Shown piece after piece: positions 25,118 through 35,951 of a stretch of DNA of 64,000 bases. The position numbers and the translations under genes are program-made. The stretch lies in the NCBI GenBank assembly GCA_910575725.1, contig CAJTFE010000005.1, positions 62,001 through 126,000 on the forward strand, in the 5' to 3' direction. This DNA is from Clostridia bacterium. Its GTDB lineage: Bacteria > Bacillota > Clostridia > Lachnospirales > Lachnospiraceae. Numbering within the stretch: the stretch's first letter is position 1; every line of letters begins with the position of its first letter. The notes under the pieces are model-generated. The model ran no database searches and was not told where the DNA came from. It was given only the letters and a program-made list of their open reading frames with translations.

Positions 25118-26553
25118 TGCTCCACCTCCTGTAAAATCTCAATCCCGTTTAACAAAAATCCAAATACCTTCTGAGGGTTATCCATGTGCAGAGGCAGCAT
25201 GGATAAAAACAGCGACGCCTCATACAGCCGGACAACCGGATATGAAAACTGATTTTTCTCAAGATATTTCTGAAACAGTTCTACATAAGCCTGATTTTCA
25301 AACTCAATGTGAAGCCCAAGCTTCAGATCCTCCCCAATCTCCACCCGATACAGGCCGCTGTTAAAGAAATCGTACCTTCCGCAGATGGAATGGGAAAGCT
25401 TCGCCAGATCATACCAGGGATCTGTCCAGATATCCTCTTCCTCCTTTGCTCCCTTCGGATCAATCATGCGCAGAATGTTGGCATGCCTCTGATAAAGAAT
25501 ATTGGAGAAGCACAGATCCCCGTGGCTCACTGCGGCAAGGGCTTCAAAGCTGTACCTCTTATGTATCTGCTGATACAAAGCCTCGTAGTGGGAAAAAACA
25601 GCCGCCGCATTGTCATAAGCAGTTCCAACCCCTATCATCTGATTCATTTTCTCAAAGTAAGGATTCTTCTTAAGCTCCTCCAGCCGTCTTAACACCTTAT
25701 CCAGATACAGATGCCTGGACTGCTGTTCGTACTCCTCCTTTGAGATCTTTTTTATGCACCTTGTCTTTAAAAAATAAAAAAGCTGGCGCAGGATCTCATC
25801 CAGATCCTCCAGGGACAGGGCCCCATGGACGTATTGGATGGCCAGGTCGGTCATATGCATCCGTTCCATGGTGTAGCTTGCCGCCTCCTCCGATTCCTCG
25901 TAGGAATAGGGCTGCACAAACCAGTGCTGCATTTCCCTGGGAAGAAAATAATAAAACTGGTATTCGCTTTTGATCTTTTCCTTATTGGCGGAACGCTTTG
26001 TAACCGTATACTGATCTCCCTGAAGAGTATTAAAAAACCTGGCTTCGAATCCGCTGGTAATATATTTTATGAATTCGTCAAAGGAGCTTAAATCTATGAA
26101 CATGTCCCCAGAAAGGGCTTCCATTTCCTCGCTTCCCTCTGGATTGCTGCCCTTTTTCACCCACTCCCGGAAGGCTTCCATCTCCGAAAACAAGAGGGCG
26201 GCTGTATGGCGGTTCTTTACAACCTTCTTGGATTGGTTTAAAAATTGTGCTTTGTCCAGAAGAAGGCCGAACATATTTGAATCTGCAATTCCATAGGAAG
26301 AATACAGATATACAATCGCCGCCGGGTGAACGGCAGACAGTACCTGCCGGATGCTTTCCGATCTTTTTTCCTCCCCGGAAAAGGGATAAAATTTCAAAAT
26401 ATAATCCTTTTCCTCCAGAATCTCCTCCAGCCGTTTCTGAATAGTCTTCTGTTTAAAGATAATGTTTCCGTAGCTTTTATTTCCAGCTACCTGGGCGATC
26501 TTTTCATTGGGCCGGATCCTGTCATCGTACAGAACAAATAGTTTTTTCTTCAT
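25102..26553 (-). CDS. APH/choline-kinase-like phosphotransferase with N-terminal extension
   Basis: This 483-residue protein has a kinase-type catalytic core in its C-terminal half. The Brenner motif HGDLCFSN is at 344-351 and IDPKG (364-368) replaces the DFG metal loop. The N-terminal part (about 1-180) is an additional domain with a Rossmann-like pattern (KLFVLYDD at the start, AAIVYLYSS near 80) that I cannot name. It probably phosphorylates a small alcohol or sugar for the nucleotidyltransferase. The start at MKKKLFVLYD overlaps the preceding stop as ATGA, with AAGGAG nine bases upstream. Confidence 0.78.
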   Translation of the reverse strand: MKKKLFVLYDDRIRPNEKIAQVAGNKSYGNIIFKQKTIQKRLEEILEEKDYILKFYPFSGEEKRSESIRQVLSAVHPAAIVYLYSSYGIADSNMFGLLLDKAQFLNQSKKVVKNRHTAALLFSEMEAFREWVKKGSNPEGSEEMEALSGDMFIDLSSFDEFIKYITSGFEARFFNTLQGDQYTVTKRSANKEKIKSEYQFYYFLPREMQHWFVQPYSYEESEEAASYTMERMHMTDLAIQYVHGALSLEDLDEILRQLFYFLKTRCIKKISKEEYEQQSRHLYLDKVLRRLEELKKNPYFEKMNQMIGVGTAYDNAAAVFSHYEALYQQIHKRYSFEALAAVSHGDLCFSNILYQRHANILRMIDPKGAKEEEDIWTDPWYDLAKLSHSICGRYDFFNSGLYRVEIGEDLKLGLHIEFENQAYVELFQKYLEKNQFSYPVVRLYEASLFLSMLPLHMDNPQKVFGFLLNGIEILQEVEQCLKG

Positions 26554-27305
26554 TGCTTTTTTCTCCTTAAAAGTCTGATGCACAGAAACAACAGAATCAA
26601 AGCAAATAATATGTACATGCTGATACGGTTATAGGCCGTAAATATCAAGCTTTTTTCCGCCGAAAAAATAGACTGGATATAAGCTGCAGACTCTTCCACG
26701 CCAAACCCGATCTGATAGTAACCGGAAATCATAAAGAGCAGGCCGGCCTCCCCGATCCACCCAAGGGCGGAACAAAAGATAATCAGATATTGTCTGCCTT
26801 TGATCAGATCCTTCGTATAATCGTACCATTCCCGGAGCATTTCCATAAAGGACAGGATCCAGATTCCCCTTTTGCTTCTGGAGCTTCGGATCATATATTC
26901 GTTCAGATAGAGATAGGTGGGCTCAAACATCCGGTACGCCAGCATCACAAGCAGAAGAAATATAAGCAGAGTCCCCGTTATCCAGGTAAGGCCCCGAAGA
27001 ACCAGCAGATCGTATGGAAGTAAAAACAACAGCAAGATAAAGGTGTCGAAAAAACGATCCAGTACCACGCTTAAGATTCCTACCTGCGTGCAGTCTGTCA
27101 GCTTTATCACGCAGTATATCCGGTAGATCTCCCCAAGCTTAAAAGGAATCAGCAAATTAAGAAAGGTTGTTTTTAGGTATAAAAACGTAAACTTCTTCAG
27201 TTCTATCTTCTGCTCCAGAAGAACCAGGTAGAAGCGCAGCATTTTCAATACATGTACCACAAAAAGGCCTGCCAGAAAAAGTGGTACAAGATATAACATT
27301 TTCAT
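26550..27305 (-). CDS. Flippase-like membrane protein (lysylphosphatidylglycerol synthase TM/UPF0104 type)
   Basis: This 251-residue integral membrane protein has about six to seven helices. The segment LNLLIPFKLGEIYRIY matches the conserved N-x3-P-x3-GE region of the YbhN/MprF-flippase superfamily. It is shorter than usual (about 300-330 residues), starting in what is normally the second helix. By family it may move or modify a polyprenyl- or glycerolipid. The ATG at 27305 has GAGGA seven bases upstream, and a TTG two codons earlier is less likely. It is ten bp after the GT2 gene. Confidence 0.82.
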   Translation of the reverse strand: MKMLYLVPLFLAGLFVVHVLKMLRFYLVLLEQKIELKKFTFLYLKTTFLNLLIPFKLGEIYRIYCVIKLTDCTQVGILSVVLDRFFDTFILLLFLLPYDLLVLRGLTWITGTLLIFLLLVMLAYRMFEPTYLYLNEYMIRSSRSKRGIWILSFMEMLREWYDYTKDLIKGRQYLIIFCSALGWIGEAGLLFMISGYYQIGFGVEESAAYIQSIFSAEKSLIFTAYNRISMYILFALILLFLCIRLLRRKKQ

Positions 27306-27315
27306 AGACAAGTCC

Positions 27316-28113
27316 TCACTTGTTTTCCTGTATCACATCTGCCAGATAAGCTTCTCTTGGAATCTCCCGAAGCTCTGATTTTATGAATTCATGATTCCGC
27401 CAGTAGTCCGCAAGCATCTTTAATACAGATACGGCCTGGCTTGCCATCTTTACATTGGACACCTGATCTTCCTCCCTCCAGGTAATCGGAAAAAACATGA
27501 TACGGTGTCTATAGTAATGGGAGGCCAGAATCATACAGTAATTGAAGGTCAGCTTATCCGGAAACTTTTTATAAAAAGGATCCTTGAGCATAGCGGTGGA
27601 ATACATATTTAATCCGGATCCCAGATCGAATATCCGGTTTCTTACCACGGCGGAAAAGAGAAAATTATATACGATATTGCCGAAGGTACGGAAAAGGGAA
27701 TACCCTTTCAGCCGGGAGCCTCTCATAAACCGTCCGCCCAGACAGCAGTCATATTTTTTATAAAGCTGTTTTTTCAGCACCCGGTCCATGTCGTGAATAT
27801 CCCCCTGATCGTCTCCGTGGAGAACAATCACATAATCGTAATTGTGATTGATTGCATAGGAAAAAGCAGTCTTGTGAGAACCGCCAAGACCGTAATTATC
27901 TTGATTTCTTAATAATGTGATTGGAACCTGGGGATGTTCCTCCATATAACTTTTGACAGCTTCCTCTGTCCCGTCTGTACTTTGGTTATTTACCACAATA
28001 ATCCGGGTTAAAAAAGACAGGATTCCCTCATCCAGCTGTCCCAGAACCCTTACAATCTGTTTTTCGCAGTTATATCCGGGTATAAAAAGAAGAATTTTAT
28101 CTTTTGTACTCAC
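27316..28113 (-). CDS. Family 2 glycosyltransferase (dolichol-phosphate mannosyltransferase-like)
   Basis: This 265-residue GT-A enzyme has IPGYNCEKQI near 11-20, VNNQSTDGT at 41-49 and the nucleotide/metal loop HGDDQGD at 99-105. No transmembrane helices follow the catalytic domain. Members of this group load a sugar on a polyprenyl phosphate or add it to a lipid acceptor. It is the first gene of a seven-gene unit in which most junctions overlap by ATGA. The start is GTG with a G-rich site upstream. The 279-bp region before it is AT-rich and I see no convincing promoter. Confidence 0.87.
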   Translation of the reverse strand: MSTKDKILLFIPGYNCEKQIVRVLGQLDEGILSFLTRIIVVNNQSTDGTEEAVKSYMEEHPQVPITLLRNQDNYGLGGSHKTAFSYAINHNYDYVIVLHGDDQGDIHDMDRVLKKQLYKKYDCCLGGRFMRGSRLKGYSLFRTFGNIVYNFLFSAVVRNRIFDLGSGLNMYSTAMLKDPFYKKFPDKLTFNYCMILASHYYRHRIMFFPITWREEDQVSNVKMASQAVSVLKMLADYWRNHEFIKSELREIPREAYLADVIQENK

Positions 28114-28392
28114 AAGTGTTTCCCCCTTATCTTTCTCGTTTGTTTTGTATTATCGTTTTAATGTTTCAAACTCTAAATGAGAAGATTCAAGAAAATGAAT
28201 AAAATTACATAAATAAAAAACTGAATATTTTCTTGGAAAAAATAGAGAACAAAAGAAGGGTCCGTATCATTTCCAATCTGTATACATAAAAATTACCTTG
28301 GATTCTTTTTCCATAGGAACTCGAAATAATTATAGTATAGTTTTTCCAGTTTGTCACCTATTCATTTGACATGGAATTTATTTCCACTTGAT

Positions 28393-28632
28393 CTACATCT
28401 GCTCTTTGCCGGCCTGAACCTCTTTTTCTTCCGGAACATATTCCAGAAGATCCCCGGGCTGGCAGTCTAATGCTTTGCATATGGCATTGAGCGTAGTAAA
28501 ACGTACTGCTTTTGCTTTGTTATTTTTTAATATCGATAAGTTGGCCATGGTAATGTCAACTTCTCTGGCCAGCTCGGTCAGTCCGATTTTCCGTTTTGCC
28601 ATCATAACGTCCAGATTTATTACAATTGACAT
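28393..28632 (-). CDS. Small XRE/Cro-type transcriptional regulator (YozG-like)
   Basis: This 79-residue protein is nearly all helix-turn-helix (about 14-65), with LTELAREVDITMANLSILKNN as the DNA-reading part and DCQPGDLLEYVP closing the domain. YozG-like proteins are often paired with DUF2975 membrane proteins, but no such partner is adjacent. Its promoter (-35 at 28716-28721, -10 at 28693-28698) overlaps a 9-6-9 inverted repeat that may be its own operator. It lies between gyrA and the envelope operon and might regulate either. That is inference. Confidence 0.85.
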   Translation of the reverse strand: MSIVINLDVMMAKRKIGLTELAREVDITMANLSILKNNKAKAVRFTTLNAICKALDCQPGDLLEYVPEEKEVQAGKEQM

Positions 28633-28660
28633 ATTATATCCTTTCTTTCCGCATATAGAA

Positions 28661-28696
28661 AAGATGCAGTTATCTTTTTGACTGATAACTGCATCT
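28661..28696 (-). terminator. gyrBA terminator hairpin
   Basis: AAGATGCAGTTATC pairs perfectly with GATAACTGCATCTT around a nine-base loop, followed on the minus strand by TTTTCTAT. It ends the gyr transcript about 52 bases after gyrA and overlaps the -10 of the XRE gene. Confidence 0.82.
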
Positions 28697-28738
28697 TATC
28701 ATATACGATTTTGTAAATCAATATTTATTTATTGATTT
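28693..28738 (-). promoter_or_regulatory. XRE gene promoter with inverted-repeat operator candidate
   Basis: On the minus strand TTGATT (28716-28721), a 17-base spacer and TAAGAT (28693-28698) form the promoter. AAATCAATA (28715-28723) and TATTGATTT (28730-28738) form a perfect inverted repeat over the -35, fitting autoregulation. Confidence 0.7.
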
Positions 28739-28747
28739 TCGATAAGT

Positions 28748-31267
28748 CTATTCTGTTTCCTTGGGATTATCCGCTTCTGTCTCCAGGGATTCCTCCTGAT
28801 CCGCATCTTCTTCCCCGGAATCTTCCTGGTTACGTACCTTTGCAATGCTCGCCACTACCACATTCTCGGAATCCACGTTCATCAGCTTCACGCCGGAAGC
28901 AATTCTTCCTACAATGGAGATTCCGCTGCAGGGAATCCGGATAATGATTCCCTCATTGGTAATCAGCATAACCTCATTCTCCTCGTTGACTGCCTTAGCG
29001 CCGATGACATTGCCTGTCTTTTCCGTTATCTTATAACACTTGATACCCTTGCCGCCCCGGTTCTGAGCATTGAATTCCTCTATACTCGTCCGTTTTCCAA
29101 GACCGTTTTCCGAAACCACCAGAAGATACTCGCCCTGGTTGTGTACCTGCATGGCTACGACTTCATCCTGATCTGTCAGATTCATACCGATGACGCCCAT
29201 GGAAGTACGGCCCGTGGGCCTTACGTCTGTCTCGTGGAAGCGGATGCACATGCCGAATTTTGTAATGAGAAGGACATCCTGCTCATTGTCGGTGTATTTA
29301 ACTTCGATTAGCTCATCCCCGTCCCGAAGATTAATGGCCAAAAGTCCTGTTTTGCGCACATTTGCATAATCCAGAATGGAAGTCTTCTTTACAAGGCCGT
29401 TCCGGGTAGCCATAAAGAGGTATTTTCCTTCCTGGTAATCCTTCATGGGAATAATTGCCGTTATCTTTTCCTCTGGCTGAAGCTGCAGGAGATTGATGAT
29501 TGCAGTTCCTCTGGAGGTTCTGCCTGCCTCTGGTATCTCGTAAGCCTTCAGGCGGTATACCTTTCCCGTATTGGTAAAGAACATCAGGTAATGATGGGTG
29601 GTTGTCATCATCAGATCCTCAATGTAATCCTCATTGATGGTCTGCATTCCCTTGATTCCCTTGCCGCCCCGGTTCTGGCTCTTGAAGTTATCGGTGGTCA
29701 TGCGCTTGATGTAACCCAGATTTGTCATGGTTATGACCACATCCTCCTCAGGAATGAGATCCTCCATGGACAAATCAAACTCATCATAACCTATGCTGGT
29801 TCTTCTCTCATCCCCGAATTTCTCAGAGATAATGAGGATCTCTTCCTTGATAACGCCGAGAAGCTTCTTCTCGTCCGCCAGAATTGCTTTTAAGTACTCG
29901 ATCTGCTCCATCAGGCTTTGATACTCTGCTTCAAGCTTCTCCCGTTCCAATCCAGTGAGAGCCCGCAGACGCATATCTACAATTGCCTGGGCCTGTACAT
30001 CATCCAGTTCAAAGCGATCCATCAGCCCCTGCTTTGCAATCTGCGTGGATCGGGAGCTGCGGATGATCCGGATAACCTCGTCAATGTGATCCAGGGCAAT
30101 CAGCAGACCCTTTAAGATATGGGCGCGTTCCTCTGCCTTGTTCAGCTCATACCTGGTTCTTCTGGTTACCACATCCTCCTGATGAAGAAGATAATATTTC
30201 AGCATATCCAAAAGATTCAAGGTCTTTGGCTGGTTGTTCACCAGAGAAAGCATGTTGACGCCGAAGGTATCCTGAAGCTGGGTATGCTTGTATAGCTGAT
30301 TGAGGATTACATTTGCATTGGCATCCTTTCTAAGCTCTATGTTAATCCGCATTCCCTCCCGGCTGGACTCGTCGCCGATATAAGTAATGCCGTCAATGCG
30401 TTTTTCCTTTACCAGATCTGCGATCTTTTCGATCAGCCGGGCTTTATTTACCATATAGGGAAGCTCTGTGACGATAATCCGATTCTTCCCATTGGGCATA
30501 GATTCAATATTTGTCACGGCACGGACACGGATCTTACCCCGTCCTGTCCGGTAAGCCTCCTCAATTCCTCTTGTTCCCAGAATCTCTGCGCCTGTAGGGA
30601 AGTCAGGTCCTTTGATAATCTTCAGAACCTCCTCTATCTCCGTATCCCGATCCTCCAGAACCCGGTTATCAATAAGCTTTACAACAGCTGCTATAACCTC
30701 CTTCAGATTATGGGGGGGGATATTGGTAGCCATTCCAACAGCGATACCGGTAGTTCCGTTTACCAGAAGATTGGGATATCTGGAGGGCAGTACGGAAGGC
30801 TCTTTTTCTGTCTCGTCAAAGTTGGGGACAAAGTCTACGGTATCCTTATTGATATCCGCCAGCATTTCCATGGAAATCTTGCTTAAACGAGCCTCTGTAT
30901 AACGCATAGCGGCTGCACCGTCGCCGTCTACAGATCCGAAGTTTCCGTGACCGTCTACCAATGGATAACGGGTAGACCATTCCTGAGCCATATTTACCAG
31001 AGCGCCGTAGATGGAGCTGTCTCCATGGGGGTGATATTTACCCATGGTATCGCCGACGATACGGGCACACTTACGATGAGGCTTATCCGGACCGTTGTTC
31101 AGCTCGATCATGGAATACAGTACCCGGCGCTGTACCGGCTTTAAGCCGTCCCGCACATCCGGCAGCGCCCGGGCCGCGATTACGCTCATGGCATAATCAA
31201 TGTAGGAATCTTCCATGGTCTTTTTTAAATCTACCTCATGGACTTTATCAAAGATATTATCTTCCAT
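28748..31267 (-). CDS. gyrA: DNA gyrase subunit A
   Basis: This 839-residue breakage-reunion subunit of the type II topoisomerase introduces negative supercoils with GyrB. The catalytic Tyr123 lies in [10 protein letters not shown]. The C-terminal beta-pinwheel carries a GyrA-box-like QNRGGKG twice, and the tail is very acidic. The quinolone-determining region reads [12 protein letters not shown], with Ser84 present but Gly88 where Gram-positive gyrases usually have Glu or Asp. It follows gyrB and has a short repeat copy (31274-31302) supplying AAGGAG before the ATG. Gyrase rather than ParC identity is supported by the origin context and length. Confidence 0.97.
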   Translation of the reverse strand: MEDNIFDKVHEVDLKKTMEDSYIDYAMSVIAARALPDVRDGLKPVQRRVLYSMIELNNGPDKPHRKCARIVGDTMGKYHPHGDSSIYGALVNMAQEWSTRYPLVDGHGNFGSVDGDGAAAMRYTEARLSKISMEMLADINKDTVDFVPNFDETEKEPSVLPSRYPNLLVNGTTGIAVGMATNIPPHNLKEVIAAVVKLIDNRVLEDRDTEIEEVLKIIKGPDFPTGAEILGTRGIEEAYRTGRGKIRVRAVTNIESMPNGKNRIIVTELPYMVNKARLIEKIADLVKEKRIDGITYIGDESSREGMRINIELRKDANANVILNQLYKHTQLQDTFGVNMLSLVNNQPKTLNLLDMLKYYLLHQEDVVTRRTRYELNKAEERAHILKGLLIALDHIDEVIRIIRSSRSTQIAKQGLMDRFELDDVQAQAIVDMRLRALTGLEREKLEAEYQSLMEQIEYLKAILADEKKLLGVIKEEILIISEKFGDERRTSIGYDEFDLSMEDLIPEEDVVITMTNLGYIKRMTTDNFKSQNRGGKGIKGMQTINEDYIEDLMMTTTHHYLMFFTNTGKVYRLKAYEIPEAGRTSRGTAIINLLQLQPEEKITAIIPMKDYQEGKYLFMATRNGLVKKTSILDYANVRKTGLLAINLRDGDELIEVKYTDNEQDVLLITKFGMCIRFHETDVRPTGRTSMGVIGMNLTDQDEVVAMQVHNQGEYLLVVSENGLGKRTSIEEFNAQNRGGKGIKCYKITEKTGNVIGAKAVNEENEVMLITNEGIIIRIPCSGISIVGRIASGVKLMNVDSENVVVASIAKVRNQEDSGEEDADQEESLETEADNPKETE

Positions 31268-31273
31268 TCTATT

Positions 31274-31302
31274 CTCCTTTTATTCCAGTTCCGTAAAACT
31301 CA
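31274..31302 (-). repeat. Short SD-linked repeat (copy 8)
   Basis: On the minus strand TTTTACGGAACTGGAATA is followed by AAAGGAG, six bases before the gyrA start. One base differs from the consensus in 18. Confidence 0.75.
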
Positions 31303-31354
31303 AACCTTTTCGGACGAAGTCCGCCAGCCCCGATGGAGTATGGCAGGCTCCCCA

Positions 31355-33280
<1,926 letters not shown>

Positions 33281-33291
33281 CTAATTTAAAG

Positions 33292-34377
33292 TCAATTTTC
33301 ATTCCATACCGTACCTTCGATCACCCGAAACACCTTATTGATGGAAAATCTATGATTTACAAACTCATCCAGCCCTGTACAGGTAATCATGGTCTGGATA
33401 TCATGGATACTGTTCAATAAATAGTTTTGCCTATTATGATCCAGTTCAGACAATACATCATCCAATAATAATACTGGTGTATCATGAATCATCCTTTTTA
33501 CCAGTTCAATTTCCGATAATTTAAGGGAAAGGGCGGCTGTCCTCTGCTGACCCTGGGAACCGAATTTCCGAATGTCAATGGAATCTATTGCAAACCGCAT
33601 GTCGTCCCTGTGGGGGCCTACGGTGGAAGTTTTCATTTTCCTGTCCCGATCCCGGTTTCTTCGTATGGCATCGTAAAGATCCGCTTCCTCTGCATTCTTC
33701 TCATAGGCAATCTGAAGCTCTTCCTTTCCGCCCGACAGATTCTTATGAATTCCTAAGATAATCTCTCCAAGCTGCCGGATAAAAAGCTCTCTTCCTGCAA
33801 TAATCTTTTTTCCATACTCTGCAAGCTGCATATCCCATATATCCAGGGTTTCTTCCAGATCGCTACGATAAGCCAGATCCTTTAAAAGCTTATTTCTCTG
33901 AGCCACTATCCGGTTATAATTGGTCAGATTATAAAGATATACCCGATCAAGCTGGCACAGCTCCATATCAAGAAATCTTCTTCTCTCCCCAGGCCCCTGT
34001 TTGATAATGCCAAGATCCTCCGGAGAAAAAAATACAAAGTTCGCAATTCCAAAAAGCTCGCCGGCCTTTTTGATGGGAATACCGTTGACTGCAATTCCCT
34101 TGGTCCGGTTCTTTTTCAGATGAATATCAATCCGATAATCCATCTCCCCTTTTTTCACAAAGGTACGCAGATGCCCTTCCTCTTCTCCGAAAAAGAGCAT
34201 ATCCCGATCCCGGCTTCCCTTATGAGACTTTGTCGTACCGCTTAAGTAGACAGCCTCCAGAATATTCGTCTTTCCCTGGGCATTGTCTCCGTAAAAAATA
34301 TTCGTATTCTCATCAAATTCCAGCTTTAATTCCCGATAATTCCGAAAATTTTTAAGCTCTATGGATTGTATAATCAT
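33292..34377 (-). CDS. recF: DNA replication and repair protein RecF
   Basis: This 361-residue SMC-like ATPase loads RecA at single-strand gaps with RecO and RecR. Walker A is GDNAQGKTN (30-38), the signature is FGSQGQQRTAALSLKL and Walker B is VLLLDDVLSELD. Its ATG overlaps the stop of the S4-domain gene as ATGA. It is in the conserved dnaN-rlbA-recF-gyrB order. Nothing is unusual in length or motifs. Confidence 0.97.
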   Translation of the reverse strand: MIIQSIELKNFRNYRELKLEFDENTNIFYGDNAQGKTNILEAVYLSGTTKSHKGSRDRDMLFFGEEEGHLRTFVKKGEMDYRIDIHLKKNRTKGIAVNGIPIKKAGELFGIANFVFFSPEDLGIIKQGPGERRRFLDMELCQLDRVYLYNLTNYNRIVAQRNKLLKDLAYRSDLEETLDIWDMQLAEYGKKIIAGRELFIRQLGEIILGIHKNLSGGKEELQIAYEKNAEEADLYDAIRRNRDRDRKMKTSTVGPHRDDMRFAIDSIDIRKFGSQGQQRTAALSLKLSEIELVKRMIHDTPVLLLDDVLSELDHNRQNYLLNSIHDIQTMITCTGLDEFVNHRFSINKVFRVIEGTVWNEN

Positions 34378-34580
34378 GTCACTCTGACATCCTGTCCATG
34401 GTAAGAGAACACGTCGCCGGGATGAAGCTTCTTCCCCCTTTGAGTTTCCGTCTCTCCATTTACTTTCACATATCCTTCCTGTATCACATACTTGGCATCC
34501 ACGCCGGAATCTACCAGTCCGGCCAGCTTAAGAGCTTGGCCGAGCTTGATAAACTCATCCCGAATCCGTATTTCTTCCAT
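34374..34580 (-). CDS. rlbA: S4 domain RNA-binding protein (YaaA/RlbA)
   Basis: This 68-residue single S4 domain has the RNA-binding LGQALKLAGLVDSGVDAK and the closing VKVNGETETQRGKKLHPGD. The B. subtilis homologue (YaaA, RlbA), encoded between dnaN and recF, has been linked to ribosome assembly. The gene is translationally coupled to recF by a four-base overlap and follows dnaN by 15 bp. Confidence 0.93.
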   Translation of the reverse strand: MEEIRIRDEFIKLGQALKLAGLVDSGVDAKYVIQEGYVKVNGETETQRGKKLHPGDVFSYHGQDVRVT

Positions 34581-34595
34581 ACCTTCACCTGTTCC

Positions 34596-35708
34596 TTAAT
34601 TCACTGCGCTGTTGAAATTCACCGGCAGGATGAGATAAATATAAGACTGCTCTTCATTGCGGATAAAGCACGGTGCCTTGGGATTTACCATATAAAGCGT
34701 AATGGTCTCATCGTCAATAACGCGGAGGGCATCAATCAAAAACTTGGGATTGAATCCAATCAAAATATCTTTTCCCTCTTTTTCAATGACTATCTCCTCA
34801 TTCATAGAGCCTACCCCGGAGGTAATCTTCAGATTCATTTCCCCGTCATTTACCTGAATAATAATCGGCTTTTTATCACCCTCCTTAATCAGGAGCGTAG
34901 CCCTGTCAATACAATTTAAGAATTCCTTTTTATTGACTGTAACCTTTGTCTCATAATCATTGGAGAGCATCTGTTCAATGCGGAAATACTCTCCTTCAAT
35001 CAGACGGGATACAACCGTCGTCTCGTCAAATTCAAATACAATATGATTCTTTGTAAAAAAAATGTTCACAAATGAATCCATTTCTCCGGAAAGGATCTTG
35101 CTGATCTCTATAAGAGTTTTTCCCGGTACAATCACTTTCTTCTCATCGCAGCTTTCCTTTAACTCCAGATTGCGGATGGAAACCCTGTGTCCGTCCAGAG
35201 AAACGACCTTGAGATTGCTGTCTTTCAGTTCAAAGAGTTCTCCGGTCATCATCTTATTATTTTCATTGTCAGAAATAGAAAAAATAGTCTGCTTAATCAA
35301 TTCCTTTAAGCTGAACTGAGAAATACTGACCGAATCTTCTTTTTCAATATAAGGAAGATAGGAAAAATCCTCTCCCGACTTTCCGGAAATATGAAACTTT
35401 GCCTTTTCACAGGTGATCTTTGTCTGGAAATTGCTGTCTGTCTCAATGGCAACAAAATTATCCGGAAGCTTCCTTACAATCTCTGAAAAGATCTTAGCGT
35501 CAATCGCCACAATTCCTTTTTCCAGGATATCTCCTTCGATGATGGTTTCAATTCCAAGCTCCATGTCATTGGCCGTGAGTTTGATCTTCTGGGCGGAAGC
35601 GTCAATTAGAATACATTCCAGAATAGACATGGTTGTTTTTGAGGGAACGGCTTTGAGAACAATGTTAACACCCTTTAATAAATCTGTTTTACTGCAGACA
35701 ATTTTCAT
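34596..35708 (-). CDS. dnaN: DNA polymerase III sliding clamp (beta subunit)
   Basis: This 370-residue clamp has three repeated domains. It starts MKIVCSKTDLL and ends with the conserved RNEEQSYIYLILPVN. It encircles DNA as a dimer and tethers polymerase. The start is fixed by comparison with the family and by AAGGAG about eleven bases upstream. The longer open frame (36 extra codons) is origin-proximal noncoding DNA. It is separated from dnaA by the left part of oriC. Confidence 0.97.
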   Translation of the reverse strand: MKIVCSKTDLLKGVNIVLKAVPSKTTMSILECILIDASAQKIKLTANDMELGIETIIEGDILEKGIVAIDAKIFSEIVRKLPDNFVAIETDSNFQTKITCEKAKFHISGKSGEDFSYLPYIEKEDSVSISQFSLKELIKQTIFSISDNENNKMMTGELFELKDSNLKVVSLDGHRVSIRNLELKESCDEKKVIVPGKTLIEISKILSGEMDSFVNIFFTKNHIVFEFDETTVVSRLIEGEYFRIEQMLSNDYETKVTVNKKEFLNCIDRATLLIKEGDKKPIIIQVNDGEMNLKITSGVGSMNEEIVIEKEGKDILIGFNPKFLIDALRVIDDETITLYMVNPKAPCFIRNEEQSYIYLILPVNFNSAVN

Positions 35709-35856
35709 GCTGTGGAAAACTCCTTTCATATATATATAAATAAATAAATCCGTAGTATTCTTCGTAGAGAGTGTGAATATGTTGAAAACAGGTCTTAGGC
35801 CTTGAAATAAAAGCATTCTTCAAAAGGACAAGTATGTGAAAAGCCTTCAAAAAGCA

Positions 35857-35933
35857 TGTGGAAAAATGGGTGGGTTATACACAGGCCTTAAGTTATGAAA
35901 AGTTATCCACTGCTTATCCAAGGGTTATCCATA
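35857..35933 (-). promoter_or_regulatory. oriC subregion with DnaA boxes, between dnaA and dnaN
   Basis: Five DnaA-box-like 9-mers are present: TGTGGAAAA (35857), TTATACACA (35875), TTATCCACT (35903), TTATCCAAG (35914) and TTATCCATA (35925). The last three are spaced exactly 11 bp apart, one helical turn. The 243-bp gap also holds an AT-rich stretch near 35735. Confidence 0.85.
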
Positions 35934-35951
35934 TGGGGAATGGTATAACTT

